From Symsagittifera roscoffensis (Eukaryota; Xenacoelomorpha; Acoela; Convolutidae): a stretch of 64,000 bases of DNA. The stretch's first letter is position 1; each line of letters opens with the position of its first letter. Below the pieces are notes generated by a model. The model ran no database searches and was not told the DNA's origin. It worked only from the letters and a program-made list of their open reading frames with translations. Below, one piece after another: positions 10,561 through 23,800 of this stretch. A program made the position numbers and the translations under genes. The DNA lies in the NCBI RefSeq assembly GCF_963678635.1, contig NC_087068.1, positions 21,355,029 through 21,419,028 on the forward strand, read 5' to 3'.

Positions 10561-13500
10561 ACGTGAACCGGCCCCAGTGACTGCAGCCGATGACTTCAAG
10601 ATTGATTATAGGGCAGCCGCGAGGGATTCTCTAAATAGAGTGCAGCAGGAACTGGAGATCGAGATCGAACAAAAAGTGAAACTCGAACTGGAGAATGAGA
10701 AACTACAGGAGCAACTGAATACCTTCGAAGCAACGGAGGTCGAGGAGACTAAAGCACCAAGCAGTTTGAGCATGAAACTTAAGGTGATCTCCGGTCAGAG
10801 GTTCGGCATGGTGCCACAAGGAAGCAAGATACAGTCGATAATCTCAGTGGCTGGACACCAGGTAATCAGAAATCTGAGTGAACCATCCGAGTTTACTTTG
10901 ATGCATTTGGACACATATGCAGATTATCTGAGGCAGGTGGAGCCACGCACTGAGTCGAGAGCTGTGCGGGCACTACTAACAACGGGTGGCTCTCGCACAA
11001 AGAAATTTCATGGACGCTACCTGGAGGTCTATGGGCCGTATCAAGTGATGCTGAACGTGGATGGAATCAGTATCTACACTAGGACTTATGTAACAACAGA
11101 CAGTGACCAAATGGGGCAGATCTATTTGGGTGAGGAGGAACTCAAAGTCCGCAGGATAGGCCATGACGCCATGATAGAACAAGATGCAGTACACATTGGG
11201 TATGAAGCAGATATGACCGCACATCTGCTCGACACCAACGGAAAGAAAATGGGAGTCACAGGGCTTCTGGACACAGGAGCGGTAGTGAGTGTGATGCCGA
11301 TAAAAAATTGGGAAAGAATGGGCTTCACGAGGGAAGATCTAATTCCAACGAATCTCCGACTGGCCGCCGCCAATCGAGGAGCGATTTACGTAGCCGAAAG
11401 AACACCAATAACGGTCCTCCACATGGGAGGACGGGATCTTTGGATGAGCTTCCTGGTGGTAGAGAATTTGGACGACGCCGACCAATTCATCTTGGGCAGA
11501 GATTTTGTCAGGAATTTTGACGTGATGAGTGACTTGAACAACGGTCTGATACGGATTAGAAACCCGGACCGGAAGTATGTTAAGAAACCAATTAAAAGGA
11601 TAATAACAGACGAAAACAAGGTACCAATTTTTTTTAGATAAAAAAGTAAAACTACAGCCAGGACAAGCTGTGGTGGCAATTATTAGAATGAGAAATTTAA
11701 ATTCGTTAAGCGATAGTAAACAGGTTTGTTTAGTACCGAATCCATACAGTCAAAGTTCGGTGATTTTAGGCCGGAGCTTCTCGGTAACGCGAAACGGACT
11801 GTGTGTCAGTGTGTTATTGAACACACTGGACACCACGGTTTCAATCCAGCGTGGAAAGAAGCTTGGTTACGCTTTGCCGATGAGGACCGACTATGAGGAG
11901 ACACAAAACTTGAAGAAACATAATGTGAAAGACTGTCCTTATCATGCCAACAAAGATAAAATTTTAAAGAGGATTAATGAATTAAATTCTATTCATAAAT
12001 TGTTTTCAATGAAATCCGAAACGGACGACGGCTTATCGAGCTGCTCGCATTTTCCGGAACGCCCCTCGTCATACGAACTAGAATCTGACAAACCGGTTTT
12101 GCCAGAGATAGAACATTTAAAAGGGAAAATAGGTGAGGGAGATTTCGAAAAATTGTGGGACGTTTTAAATCGGAACGCAGATGTATTTTCAAAACATAAA
12201 GCGGATATCGGTTGCTGTAACTTCGTCAAACACGAAATTGAACTGGAAGAGGGTGCCGTTCCGCACAGAGAAGGCGCGAGACGAATGACGCCACACAAGT
12301 CGGAAGCGTGCCGAGCGGAAATTGAAATGCTGCTCGAATACGACATGATAGAACCCTCGAAATTGCCGTGGGCTTGCGGGGTGGTAATGGCGAAAAAGAA
12401 AGGGGGGCAGCTAAGATTTTGTTGCGACTTTCGTTATTTGAACGCAGTAACGATAAAAGATGCGTACCCGATACCGCGAATAGACGATAGCCTCTCTTAG
12501 CTTGGTGATGCCAAGTTCTTCACTACATTGGACTTGGGTTCTGCCTTCTGGCAGGTCCCTCTGCGGAAGAAGGATAGAGAGAAAACCGGATTCGCGTGCG
12601 AATTGGGATTGTACCAGTGAAAGAGGATGCCCTTCGGCTTGTGCAATGCAACGGCCATTTTTCAAAGACTGATGGCTCAGGCTTTCCCCAGAGTGACCAA
12701 GAAGTACGGGAATCTCGTGATGTGTTACGTGGATGACGTAGTCATAGCGACACCGACCCTGGAAGACCACATTGATAGACTCGATGAGGTCTTTGGATGC
12801 ATGAAAAGAGCAGGCTTGAAGTGCAAACCATCGAAATGTGAAATCCCTAGGGATTCAATCAAGTACCTGGGAAGAATGGTGGACACGCATGGCGTGAGGC
12901 CGGACCCGGAAGCAGTAGAAGCAGTGTTGACATGGAAGGCTCCCAGAACGGACACACAGCTCCTGAGCTTCCTAGGGTTTGCCAATTACTACCGGGAGTT
13001 CATAAAAGGATATGCGGACAAGGTGTATCCGATGCAGAAGCTGATGCGCAACAAAGGGAAAACGTTCGAATGGAACGATGGAGCACAAGTTGCCTTCGAG
13101 AACATAAAGCGGGAACTGTGCGAAGCGCCAGTGCTAGGCATGCCCACAGAAAAGGGCATGTATGTTCTTGACACAGACGCATCGGTAGTGGCCATCTCAG
13201 GAATATTCCATCAGGAGCAGGAATGGAATGGAAGAACGGTTCTCCGTCCCATTGCATACGGCAGCAAGGTCTTGAGTGACACTGAGATGAAATATGGCGC
13301 ACCAAAAGCAGAAATGTTTGCAGTAGTCACTTTCGTGGAAAAGTACCGTGCATACTTGGGGAGCGCTCCCTTCAAGTTACGCGTGGACAACAGAGCGTTA
13401 TCCTGGTTGAAGACCTACTCGATGGATCAGAGTTACATTGGTAGATGGATAGTGAGATTGGATGGCTACCACATGATAATTGAACACAGGATGCGTGATA

Positions 13501-16500
13501 AACACCAGAATGCTGATAGCCTCAGCAAGAAAACTGAATTCTATGAAAGATTGGAGCAGAAGCAAGCCAATCAGGCAGAAATAAAGGAGTGATTCTCGTT
13601 TCTGGACAAAGAAACCTATGATGCGCTTCCCTTAACGAGATGGTTGGACAAGTCTGGACATCCAATTCCAGGACATCCCGAGTTACCTGTAGAGAAAGCA
13701 GCCGAGATAAAGATCCTATCCAAGGAGGACCCGGTCCCCTTGGATCTGTTGCTGCGCTCGAATCTGTCCAGCAAGAACTCTCTCGCATGAACATAAACAG
13801 CCTCTCATTATTGGATAAAACGGTGCAGGTCACACCGCAAGTTATGCGGATGCTGGGTGGATTGTTAGAAAGAGAAATGACCAGAGATGACCCCGAGTGG
13901 ACAGCAGCAGTGGCATCGCTAACAGTCGGTGAGAAGGTGAAGATCATGCCGTCCAGACGACAACACGAAGAGAACGAGAGGGATTGTAGGACAATAGTTC
14001 AGCAACTAGTATCCTCAATACCCCACGAGATTTTAACCAGTACTTCTTACGGACGTAAAGAACAGGGAAGCAGCACGCGAAGGAAAACCGTCACCTTTGT
14101 GGACCAGGATAAAGAAGGTGAAAAGGTAGAACAAAACCTGCTGCAAGACTGTTTGTCCGGGGAGATGAACGATGAGAAGAGCCAGCGAGCACAAGATCAA
14201 CACCCGGGACAAGAAAGTTTGTCCGGGGAGTCTGAGATAAATGAAAAAATTCCTGATGAGGAACAGGACCTGGAGAACAAGGTTTTGTCCGGGTAGTTCA
14301 GATGGATGCGAAGAAGGCACAGACATGATCTGGAGGAGCGTGCAGACTCCATCACAAACTCTTCAACAAATGACAATTCCCAAAACTCAGGAATTGACAC
14401 CTACTCAGACAGGAACTCGAGCTCGGGATCAGAACTGTCAGAATTCGCAATCCACACACTACTAGTGGAAACTCGTGCAAGGGATCTGGACAGAGAGGTG
14501 TACCAGCATCCTGACAGTGATCGCTACCTTATACCAAGCGAAAGAGTCTTTGACAACGCAGCTGATGATTTGGAGACAATAGCGGCATCGAAACGTTCGA
14601 TAAGTCTGTTGCCACAAAAAGAGGTAGTCAGGACTGTTCTTCAGCCGTTCAAGCAAGAAACACAGCCGCTGGCGAAGATTTGGTGCGTTAAGATGGAAGA
14701 AGACACACACCAGCCCAACGAGCTGAATAGTCAGATGAGGGTCATGAAGACGTACTTGAAGGCGAGATACAGACTCTCGGATCTTCTAGGGGCGCAGAGA
14801 AATGATCGCATGACAAGCAACCTGAAAAGGTGGATCGAGAATGGTTCTCCGGATAAAGGGAACCTCGAGGAAGACAGTTATCGTATCCTGAGACAGTACT
14901 TCATGCAGAAGGAAGGGAGGTTATATTTGAACAAGGACGGGATTGTGGCATGCAAGAGAAGAGAAGAAGACAAAGTCCTTTACAAGTATAACGCGATAGT
15001 GTTACCGCAACTCTATCAGACAGAACTATTATTCAGGTCGCATGATCAGATGGGCCATCAGGGGATCGACAAAGTATATCAGAGGATCCTGAAGCGCTTC
15101 GAGTGGCCTGGAATGAAAAAGGCATGCGAGAAGTGGGTAACAGCATGTCTGTCATGCCAACAGGTCAAGGGTCCAAGGAAGTTGCGATTTCCTTTACAAT
15201 CGATCGAGTCGTCTGAATTCAACGAGGTGGTGCAGATAGATCACCAAAAGATATGCATGGCAGACAGTGGTTATAATCAGGTGTTGGTCATGATAGATCA
15301 TTTTACGAAGTATGCAGAGGCCGTGCCCTGCATAACTGTCTCGGCGGAAGAGACATGCGACCACCTGATCAATACGTGGATAGCGAGACATGGTTGTCCG
15401 ATGACGTTTCAATCAGATAATGGAACAGCTTTCGTAGGAGAGCTTACGAAAGAGCTTATGAGACGCTCACAGGTTGCTCAAGCTCACTCCACGACATACC
15501 ACCCCCAGACGAATGGCTTAGTGGAAAGACAGAATAGGACGTTAGTGTCGATGCTGAGAGTATATTGTTCCAGGTACATGACCGATTGGGAAAGATACCT
15601 TCCGCAGGTGATGGGAGCATATAACAGCACGCAACACTCCACCACCGGAGTCAGTCCACACATGATGCTAACTGGACACGAAAAGTCTTTACCCTTAACC
15701 TTTTTCTACCCAGATTATGAGGGAAAGAAAACGTCTCCACAGGTCTACGTGAGGGATGTGATCAGACGTCAACAGGAATTGAACGATCTGTGTAGACGCA
15801 ATACTCAGCAAGCACAGGCAAGGCAGAGAAAAAAATTTGACAAGAAAGCAGCTGGTGCAAAATCTTACTCGGTGGGAGACTACGTATGGGTATTTCAGAA
15901 CGTTATACCACCGAAAGGGACGAAAAAGCTCCTAAAAAAGTGGAGGGGACCCTTCATGATTACAGAGGTGCACCAGGAGGGACGCTTTTATAGACTGAGT
16001 ACTGGCCGAGCCGCCCACTACGAGAACATTAAGCCACACAATTTATCAACAGAAGACTGGTGTATACCTGTAGACATGGAAGAAGGGGATTATCTAGTGA
16101 TGGATCCTGCTTGTGAGGTCAACGAGAAGGGCACCAGGGAGAAGAACGATGGAAACGAAGTCGTGGAGGAAGGAACGAATACACCGCTGGACCTGGATCC
16201 AAACCAGGTGATCGAAGCGGACGATGAAACCTTACCCTATGCAGAGAAGGATTGGCAGGACCCCGAACAGATGGAGCTTCCCAAGAACTTGGAACCGGAT
16301 CTTCCGTTCATGATGCAGACTCGTCAGAGTGACGGGACAAGACCCAGAAAGAAATATAACCCTTACGGCGACGACTTTGTAGTGGATAGGATAGATCTGA
16401 AGAAGATAGTGGAAGAAGTGGTGGGGCTAGAAGAAATAACTGTGTCACAAGACATTGACATAGTCGATGATCACGACGATGAGTGGGTCGACGACCGGTC

Positions 16501-16945
16501 GAAACCCGAGGTAGAATTCGACGACGAGCAACAGCAGTTATATGAACAAGACTTGACGAACCTGCGTGTCTTAGAATGGCTGAACGAAATGACGTCGGAC
16601 CCAGAGGAGACCAGCGTCACGATTCAAGACGTAGATCGTGAAAGCATGAAATACATCAAGGCCGAACGAGATGATCCTTCCTGGGCGGCCCAGGAAGGAC
16701 AACTACTCATCCCACCTTCTAACCTCGACTTGAAACCCGGTATGCGATCGACGGGGACGTCGATGGATATTTTTGTCCGGGGAGTGGGGGTAGGTCTTAC
16801 CCACACTGAAAACTTGATAATTAAAAAATTAAGAGTAGCAAGAGAAACAAGAGACTTAGAAGCAGAAACAGGCGAAGAACCTAAGAAACCTGAAATAGGG
16901 AGGATAGTTGAGTCATATTTTAAGTTACCAAATGAATATTCAAGT
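10561..16945 (+). pseudogene. pol: Element B pol: protease, RT, RNase H, integrase
   Basis: Domains in order: aspartic protease with LLDTGAVVSVMP (11264 on); Ty3/gypsy reverse transcriptase, with MPFGLCNA near 12627 and the YVDD active site at 12726-12737; RNase H starting near DTDAS (about 13170); a charged linker with an LSGE repeat every 22 residues (14152-14296); integrase with an HHCC zinc domain (15046-15175) and DDE core (D near 15238, SDNGTA at 15414, E in VERQNR near 15522); and a GPY/F-like module (WRGPFMITEV near 15945). An acidic extension of several hundred residues follows before the macro domain. The set is that of Metaviridae Pol. Several breaks are present, so this copy is dead. 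Confidence 0.9.
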
Positions 16946-17395
16946 AACATAATACTAACAGACAGTGATTTCATACTCACAAATAGAACATGTGCGATAG
17001 CAATTACAGCAGACATGAGTTTTAGGACAGCGTTAGCGGCAGATTTTAAGAGAGAATACAAAAACGTGGAATTCCTTTGGAAGCAACGACCGGGAGTAGG
17101 GGGCGTAGCAGCCTTACCTCCGGCGGCGTCACAAATACCAGGAAAATACCTATGCTTCTTGGTAACGAGGGCGACGGAAAAGCAGCACGTGGACCCAGAG
17201 AACCTAGTCTTGTCCTTGACGAGGTTGAGGGACTTCTTCGTGGAAATGGACGTGAAGGAGCTTTCGCTTCCAGTGTACGACCCGAACAGAGGACGACTGC
17301 ATCCTCGGGAATTGTACGCGCTTGTACACGTGATATTCTCTGATACTAATATACAAGTTTATTTACATAAGAAATATTACTTAAGTATAGGCTGA
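16946..17395 (+). other. Macro domain (TARG1/OARD1-like) at the Pol C-terminus, element B
   Basis: The last 149 residues of Pol align from memory with human TARG1/OARD1 along its whole macro domain: ALAADFKREYKNV with GIAVLFKKKFGGV, VGGVAAL with SGEVAVL, YLCFLVTRA with YIYYLITKK, PENLVLSLTRL with YENLQKSLEAM, KELSLPV with TDLSMPR, IFSDTNIQVY with VFEATDIKIT. Macro domains bind ADP-ribose and some remove it from proteins. The catalytic lysine and aspartate that I recall for TARG1 are not obviously kept, in either B or C, so binding may be the role. It sits where chromoviruses carry a chromodomain. The segment ends at the Pol stop codon. Confidence 0.75.
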
Positions 17396-17811
17396 GTGAC
17401 GTGCGAGAGGGTGTTAGGCTAAAGACTAAGTTGTGTGTAGTGTGTGATATGAGTGATATGTGTGTTATGTTATGTTATGTTATGTTATGTGTTATGTTAT
17501 TAAGATCGTGGGTAAGCAGGGGTTAGTGACCATGAACAACTGAATGACGATCTTAGGAATAGATCCAAAGTTTGTACTGTCCAATCTTAGGTCGAATTCC
17601 AGAATTTTAGAGACCGATTGATTTTAATAAGTTTTAGGATAAAAATCATAATCTGAACTGTTTTCAAGTAAATTTTAACGATATCTGTTAAGGTGAAACT
17701 GACAAGTGTGATATTTGTGACTTCTTTTCTAGATCCTGATTGATCATTTAATTGCTCACTTGAGTCAAAACCTTGAAATCGAATCAAATCAAATCGAATC
17801 TGAAGAACAGT
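17396..17811 (+). other. Spacer between pol and ORF3, element B
   Basis: About 0.4 kb without a gene. It holds a short (TGTTA)n run (17459-17500), a donor-like GGGTAAGC near 17509, and a polypyrimidine stretch ending CTTCTTTTCTAG at 17732, 80 bases before the ORF3 ATG. C keeps both the donor-like and acceptor-like sites, so ORF3 may be read from a spliced subgenomic RNA. Confidence 0.6.
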
Positions 17812-20800
17812 ATGGATAATTTCAACTTGGATGAATTGATGGACCTAACAGAGGCATATGTAGGACCGATGATAGATGCGATCTATCGTCGGCTAATGGA
17901 TCGGACCCAGAGGTAGTCATGTTGCTGACCGCCCTGATCAACATCTTGGGGCATGAAAACCGTGGGGACCGCCCCACGGAATCCCTGTTGATGGCAGCAT
18001 ATGGAGAGAGGGGAGTACTAGACCGCCCGAACATGAGAGTGATGAGGTGGAGAAACGGGGCTCTCTCAGGGAGTGACTTGGCGAATGAGCCTGGATTGGG
18101 AAGTTCTAGGACTTACCAACCAGGTGAAATGCCCATGCCCTCCAAGCCCAAACCTGGTCTGACGAGAAGGCATCAGGAGATGAACAGCGAGGCTGCCTCG
18201 TCTGGTTCACCACTGAGAGCAGCTAGGCCACCAAAGAGGGCGAAAGTAGAACAAAAGGTTCAGACGAACCAAACCATGCAAGATCTGGATGGGATGAAGG
18301 ACGAACTGGAAAGAACGAAAAAAGAGCTGGATGAGGTGACTAAGACCATGCTCATTGCGGAGGACGATAGAGACATGTGGAAGAAATTGTTCGAAGACTG
18401 CAACAAACAGCAGGGTCCTGAAATTGAGCGCTTGAGGCAAGACTACAAGGAGCGATCGGAACGGATGGCGTTGACAACGGCCGTGGAGAAAGTGATACCT
18501 GCAAGGAGTATTCGTCGTGGGCAGTCCCCGATGGAGCTGTTGACGCCTCGAGAAATGAGTCAGACAACGGAGACACGGCTCCCGACAGCGACAGATCGAG
18601 TGACAATCCCGGACCCTAGTGACACCTTGGGTGACCCCGTCGTGGAACAAACGGTGAAGAAGCTGATAGAGACAGCTGGACGACTGGTCGCCAACAAGAA
18701 TGCGCCAGGTTCCGGGGTGACTGCACCCTATGGAACGATCGACGACACGGGCAGAGTACGACTCTCCCAGACCGTGATCAGACAGGGGATAAGTGACGTG
18801 ACGCCACTCATGGGGAGCTCGAAGGACCCAGAGAGAAGAATACAGAAGATGCCAGCGAAGAAAGTGTCTCGTGTAATAGACGTACAAAAGAACAATCAAT
18901 TGAGATATAATTTTACGGGAGTTCCGGAGACAGATCCGAGAGCTTGCTTCAATCGAGCGACTTGGAACCCGGCAGTAAACCTGCAGCAAACGCCACTGGG
19001 GACATCACATCTGATACTGGGAGACAACTTGGTCAGAGTACTATCGAATTTGAGGACCTCTTGGGTCACCACGGTGATATCCTTCGGAGGCGCGACGATA
19101 GCCCAGTTATATCGAATGGTGGAACTAATGAATCCAGGGAGGATCCCCAATGTGATGATCCTGGTTGGAACGAATGACATCTCCAGAGGTTCGGATGAGC
19201 AGGAAGCACTATGGGAATCAATGATGGTGTGCTTGTTTACTACCCTCTGGCAGAAATTCAATTGCGCGGTACTGACCGTTTGCACTGTGCCAATGAACAC
19301 GAGGAGCATGACAGCAGCAGGAAGAAGGCACAACGAAGGAGTCGTCAGGTGGAATAACATCTTGAGGAATCTGGCAAGTCGGAATGCCCGAAGAATGATC
19401 CTCATGGACATCGAACATGAGTTGAGAGCTATGGATCAGGCCAGACTGACCACGGACGGCATCCACTTCGATAGTATAGAAGGACAGGCTTCGCTGAACA
19501 GAGCCTTCCAGGAGCGATTGGATGAGTTAGAAGCAGAACTCTTTGACATAGGAGTGCTGAAGGAAGAAGGAACATCGAATGACGCGATGGTTACCACCTT
19601 TGTGCCTCCTAGCCTGGAAACACGCTTGGGGACGGTCCCGGCCGTCACGAACTACAGACAACAGAGCTCCAGCGAACCAGGTCAAAGGACAGACGTTCAG
19701 GATCGATTGGGAGAAGCGCCGATGAGGAGGACCATCCATCCTAGGAGAAGAATAGGACCTGTCAACCCAATCGAAGAGACAGCCAGCACGTCTAGATCGG
19801 ACACGAGATCGCAGAAGACAAGTACCAGTCGAGAGGAGAGACGCCCGGGCAGAGGCTCGTTGATGTGGTCAAGACCCATACCATCTCCCTGGCATGTATA
19901 CAAAGACGAACTAATGAAGCTGGATCTCCAGAGGGTGAGCTTTATCGAAGATGTAAGGAGGATGCTGAATGGAGCGATGCTATCCGTCAGCAGACTGTAC
20001 TCGATAACCGGCGTAGACTGGTTGATAGCCGCTAGTATAAACTTCAGCTCCACGACAGCCTTGAGATTTGCTGACCTAGAGGGACTGCCCTCTAACAACA
20101 CAATGGGACCAGTGAATGCGAGACCATTGCAAGATGTGAGGTTGAATCATGATGAGGGGAATCGTGAAGAGAGACCAGGAAGATTTCTGACGACGAGAGC
20201 GCCGATTGGACAATACGTGAAGATGTTCAGGCAGCTGACAACACCCCCTGGTCATGTGAAGGAAAGAATATACCCAAAGCTAGTAAATCAAGATGGTGAT
20301 GTCCAAAGATACGGCGGATTGAAAGCGATAAAAAAGGATGAGACCATGTTTGCCGCCTATGACAAAGCAGAAATGAGGAAGGCCAAGTTCATGATAGTAG
20401 CGAATTCAAAGTTCGTGTATACTTCCAAGTCTCTGTTTTGGCTGGACGTCATAATGTTGGCAGCGGTCGATCTGGACCTACTGCAATCGGTATCTCTGGC
20501 TATAGGGGTACAAAGACAGACGGACATGAACCCAATTACGATCGTGTTTGCTGGCATCAATGACCATCTACACAGTAGAGGTTTTCTGAGCAGACTCAGA
20601 GATCCTACAACGGCAGAGAATGCTGTGTGGCCAGCGATAAAAGATATCCTTGAGTCGATGGGTGAAGTGGTGGACGCGGCGAAGGAGGGGTCGTTCACCA
20701 AAGTGACACCGAGAGTAGTATTCGCGTTGTCTCCGGGGTATGCATATCTCCCGGATGGACTGAAATTCGTGTATGCGATTGTGACCTTGCTTTCGGAAAG

Positions 20801-23800
20801 AAAATATGATGTGATCATATCAGCCCCAAATCGCATGATAGAGATGGAGAACCTGAGGCCACTCATGGATGAACTACCTGCAGTGTGGTCAGATATATCG
20901 AACGCGATGAGAGGTTTCAAGGACCATGCGCTGCACATGTTGGTGTTGGACGAGGTGCTGGGGTTGGAACTGTCAAATTTCAGTCGACAGCTCAAACTGA
21001 AACCGGGAATAGACGACGACCATCGAGTTGTCGTAGCGATGTCCAACGACTTATGGTTCCGAACAATGGAAGTGACAGGTGAAAACACCAGAAGGAAAAA
21101 TTCCCAAGAGACTAGAGCTCATTTGGAGGCGATGGTTTTGAGAACCAAGCCGGAAGCCAACCAGTGGCTACACCTAAGTCCTCGAGTAGCGGCATTGGGT
21201 GCAGATGCTTTTGAGGAAGGCCCTGTGATGATCACGAAGATCCATGCCTACTTGTTAAACGAGGTAAACCTGGCGGAGAATGCTGAAGAAAAGACAGCCG
21301 AATTCGTAAACAGAGTGTGCCAAGTTACCCTGGAAACTTTCTGGACTGAGAAGGTGAAGGGAGAAGAAGGCTTCGAACGGACAGACAGAATGCTGGAAGA
21401 GTTGGGAGCCGGATGGACCGCGTCATTCTTGGCAAAAGTCTACCCGAAAGTCTCTCATTACTTGATAAAGGAATTCCTCCAAGCAGTATTGGAAGTGTCA
21501 ATAGTGGAACTACTAGCCTTGTTCGTGACGTTTGGAGCAGAGAGTTTTGTGAAAGGACCGGCGATGCTGCTCACCGAAGGAATTCAGAACCTGCGGTTAG
21601 ATGGGCTTCTAACACTGATTGCGATTACCCACGGAAACTTAGGAGGACTAATGAAATTGACACGTTGTCCAGAGCAGATGATAGAGAGAGTGAGGAATAT
21701 AGATATGAAGAAATCCACGGACTCGTAGAATAAGATAAAAGACCTGAGACACACTCTTATCCAATATCTCTTATCCAAAATCGCTTTGGAACGGGAGAAG
21801 ATGAGACTATCGAAAGAGAAGAAGATGTTAGACGACATGTTGGAGGCATGCCCCTGTTAACCGATCTGAGCTTGGCTATGAGAATGGATCCCTTAGCTTT
21901 GATCAGAGGAGCCACGGAGTTTGTGACAGTGATCTATGGACCAGCAGTCACGTTTGCGTTCCCTGACGTTAAGGTGGAGGCGTATAGGAGGTCGGTGCTG
22001 CACCTGAACCTCATATCAGCAGTGGACTGTAGTGTACTGAACTGGTGTGAGCAGCACACATTGCGGGAGCTCATGAGTGAAGATCTGTTATTTGCGAAAA
22101 TATCAGTGCCAGAGATGACCGTCATCAACTTTGACGATGACTTCCGTGATTGCATGGGAGAGGTAGAGAGAGGGCACAACGAGGTGTTTCCAAAGCTTTG
22201 GAACCTGAGACCCTATGACAAGACGAATGGTTAAATGACCAGAGTTCCTCGTCTCACTGCAGCATATCACAAAGTGAGAGAAGAGACGAAAGACTGGGGT
22301 GATTACGAGAAGCTGCCGGAGGCAATCCCTGAAATCCCTCTGATAAGAAGGATGTTGCTCGGAGCAGTCTCTGTGGTACAAAATCCTAGGTTGAGAGCAT
22401 TCGAAACCAATGAAAGGAGAATAGGGAATTTCGTAGCAACGATGGATACATACTTTGTAGGAAGAAATTCCGCCGTGTAACAGTACACACGATTTACCTA
22501 TACGGATCAAGCGACGAGAAGGTGAATAAGCAACGCCGCGACTCCCAAGCCTGGAAGATTTGACGAGGAATGGGCGGGATTAGGCTTAGCGCCTATGAAG
22601 ATGAGAGGCAGGACCGAACTGCCTGAGGCCTCTTTGATTCTGACTAGTGTGAAACCGGAGTTGACGGTAGTAGGAACGCTGCGAACGAGACCCTTCCTAG
22701 CACCCTTCGGCTGCGAGGAAATCAAAGTGGTCCATGGAGAAGAGGAATATAGATCGGCCGGTACATTGATCATACCGAAGTTTCCGGAAGGAACCGACAA
22801 TGATAAGCAAGGACCCTCGAGCTCAAAGACGGATATGTCAGAAGGAGATGACAGACAGGGAGGAAGCCGTCAAGCGGAAGAACCCATGCAACAAGGTGCA
22901 AGTCAAGCTGGTGGGGAAGACGACAGGGCATCGACAGGAGGAGTGTCCGGCCTGGATTTCAATATCTTCAGTGATCTTATGAACAACGCGGATACGTTGG
23001 AGACGACTGAGCCAGCGGAAGAAGGCATTTCGACGCTGGAGCCTCCGTCAGCCTTTATGGAAATGAAACGGAATTTGCCGGAGAGCAGCTCTCCTGGCAA
23101 TTCAAGAAATAACGAACAAAGAATCCTCATGGAATCGCCTAGAAGAAGAAGAATAGAGGGCTCAGCCAGAGTACCTTTCTTGGGAACGTTGCCCGAAGAA
23201 GAATGGGAAGTACATCACCGAGACCATGAAAGTAGGACGGGATGCAGATTGGACAGAGTGGCGTTCATGGAAGAAGTCTGGACAGTGGTTCAGAGCTATG
23301 GGACCCAGTCCATTCTGAAAACAGGTCTCAACCGACCCTTGATGCGGGAAGTCCTTGACAAGCTTGATGAGTGTGAAGGGAGATTGAGTGAGTTGTTGAT
23401 TGACTCAGCCACTGATGAAAGTGAAGCGAATTCTCCCATCAAGATGACACCGCAGGACGATAAAGGAGAGATGGTGTATCTGTCAAGAACCAGGAGAGGA
23501 ACGATTTGATCGAAATTGGTGATTGATAAAATCAACGAAATGAAAATGAAGTTAGGCAGCAGAGTGATGCCGAGGAGAGTAGGAAAGACGAAGATGGATT
23601 CGGAGATATCGATGAAAGCTGTCAATTCAGCGAAAAGGAAACGAGTCGAAGAGGTCATGGATTTGGGACATGGTGATTATCAATTGCCTGGCACAGATAA
23701 AATGTTGACTGATATAGCGATGGTGCCACCCATTCTCATGGCGGGAATAAAGTCAACAGGTTATAAATCCAAAAGGAGTGACCGCACTCTGACTGGAGCA

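Noticed and set aside
16946-17395. Chromodomain at the Pol C-terminus
   Set aside because: The length and motif order fit a macro domain; the short aromatic-cage pattern of chromodomains is absent.
17459-17500. Telomere-like repeat (TGTTA)n
   Set aside because: Short, imperfect, and at the same spacer position in both elements, so it is an internal microsatellite.
18207-18989. Long antisense frames such as this 260-codon one
   Set aside because: They are opposite-strand shadows of ORF3, pol or gag with no family resemblance.
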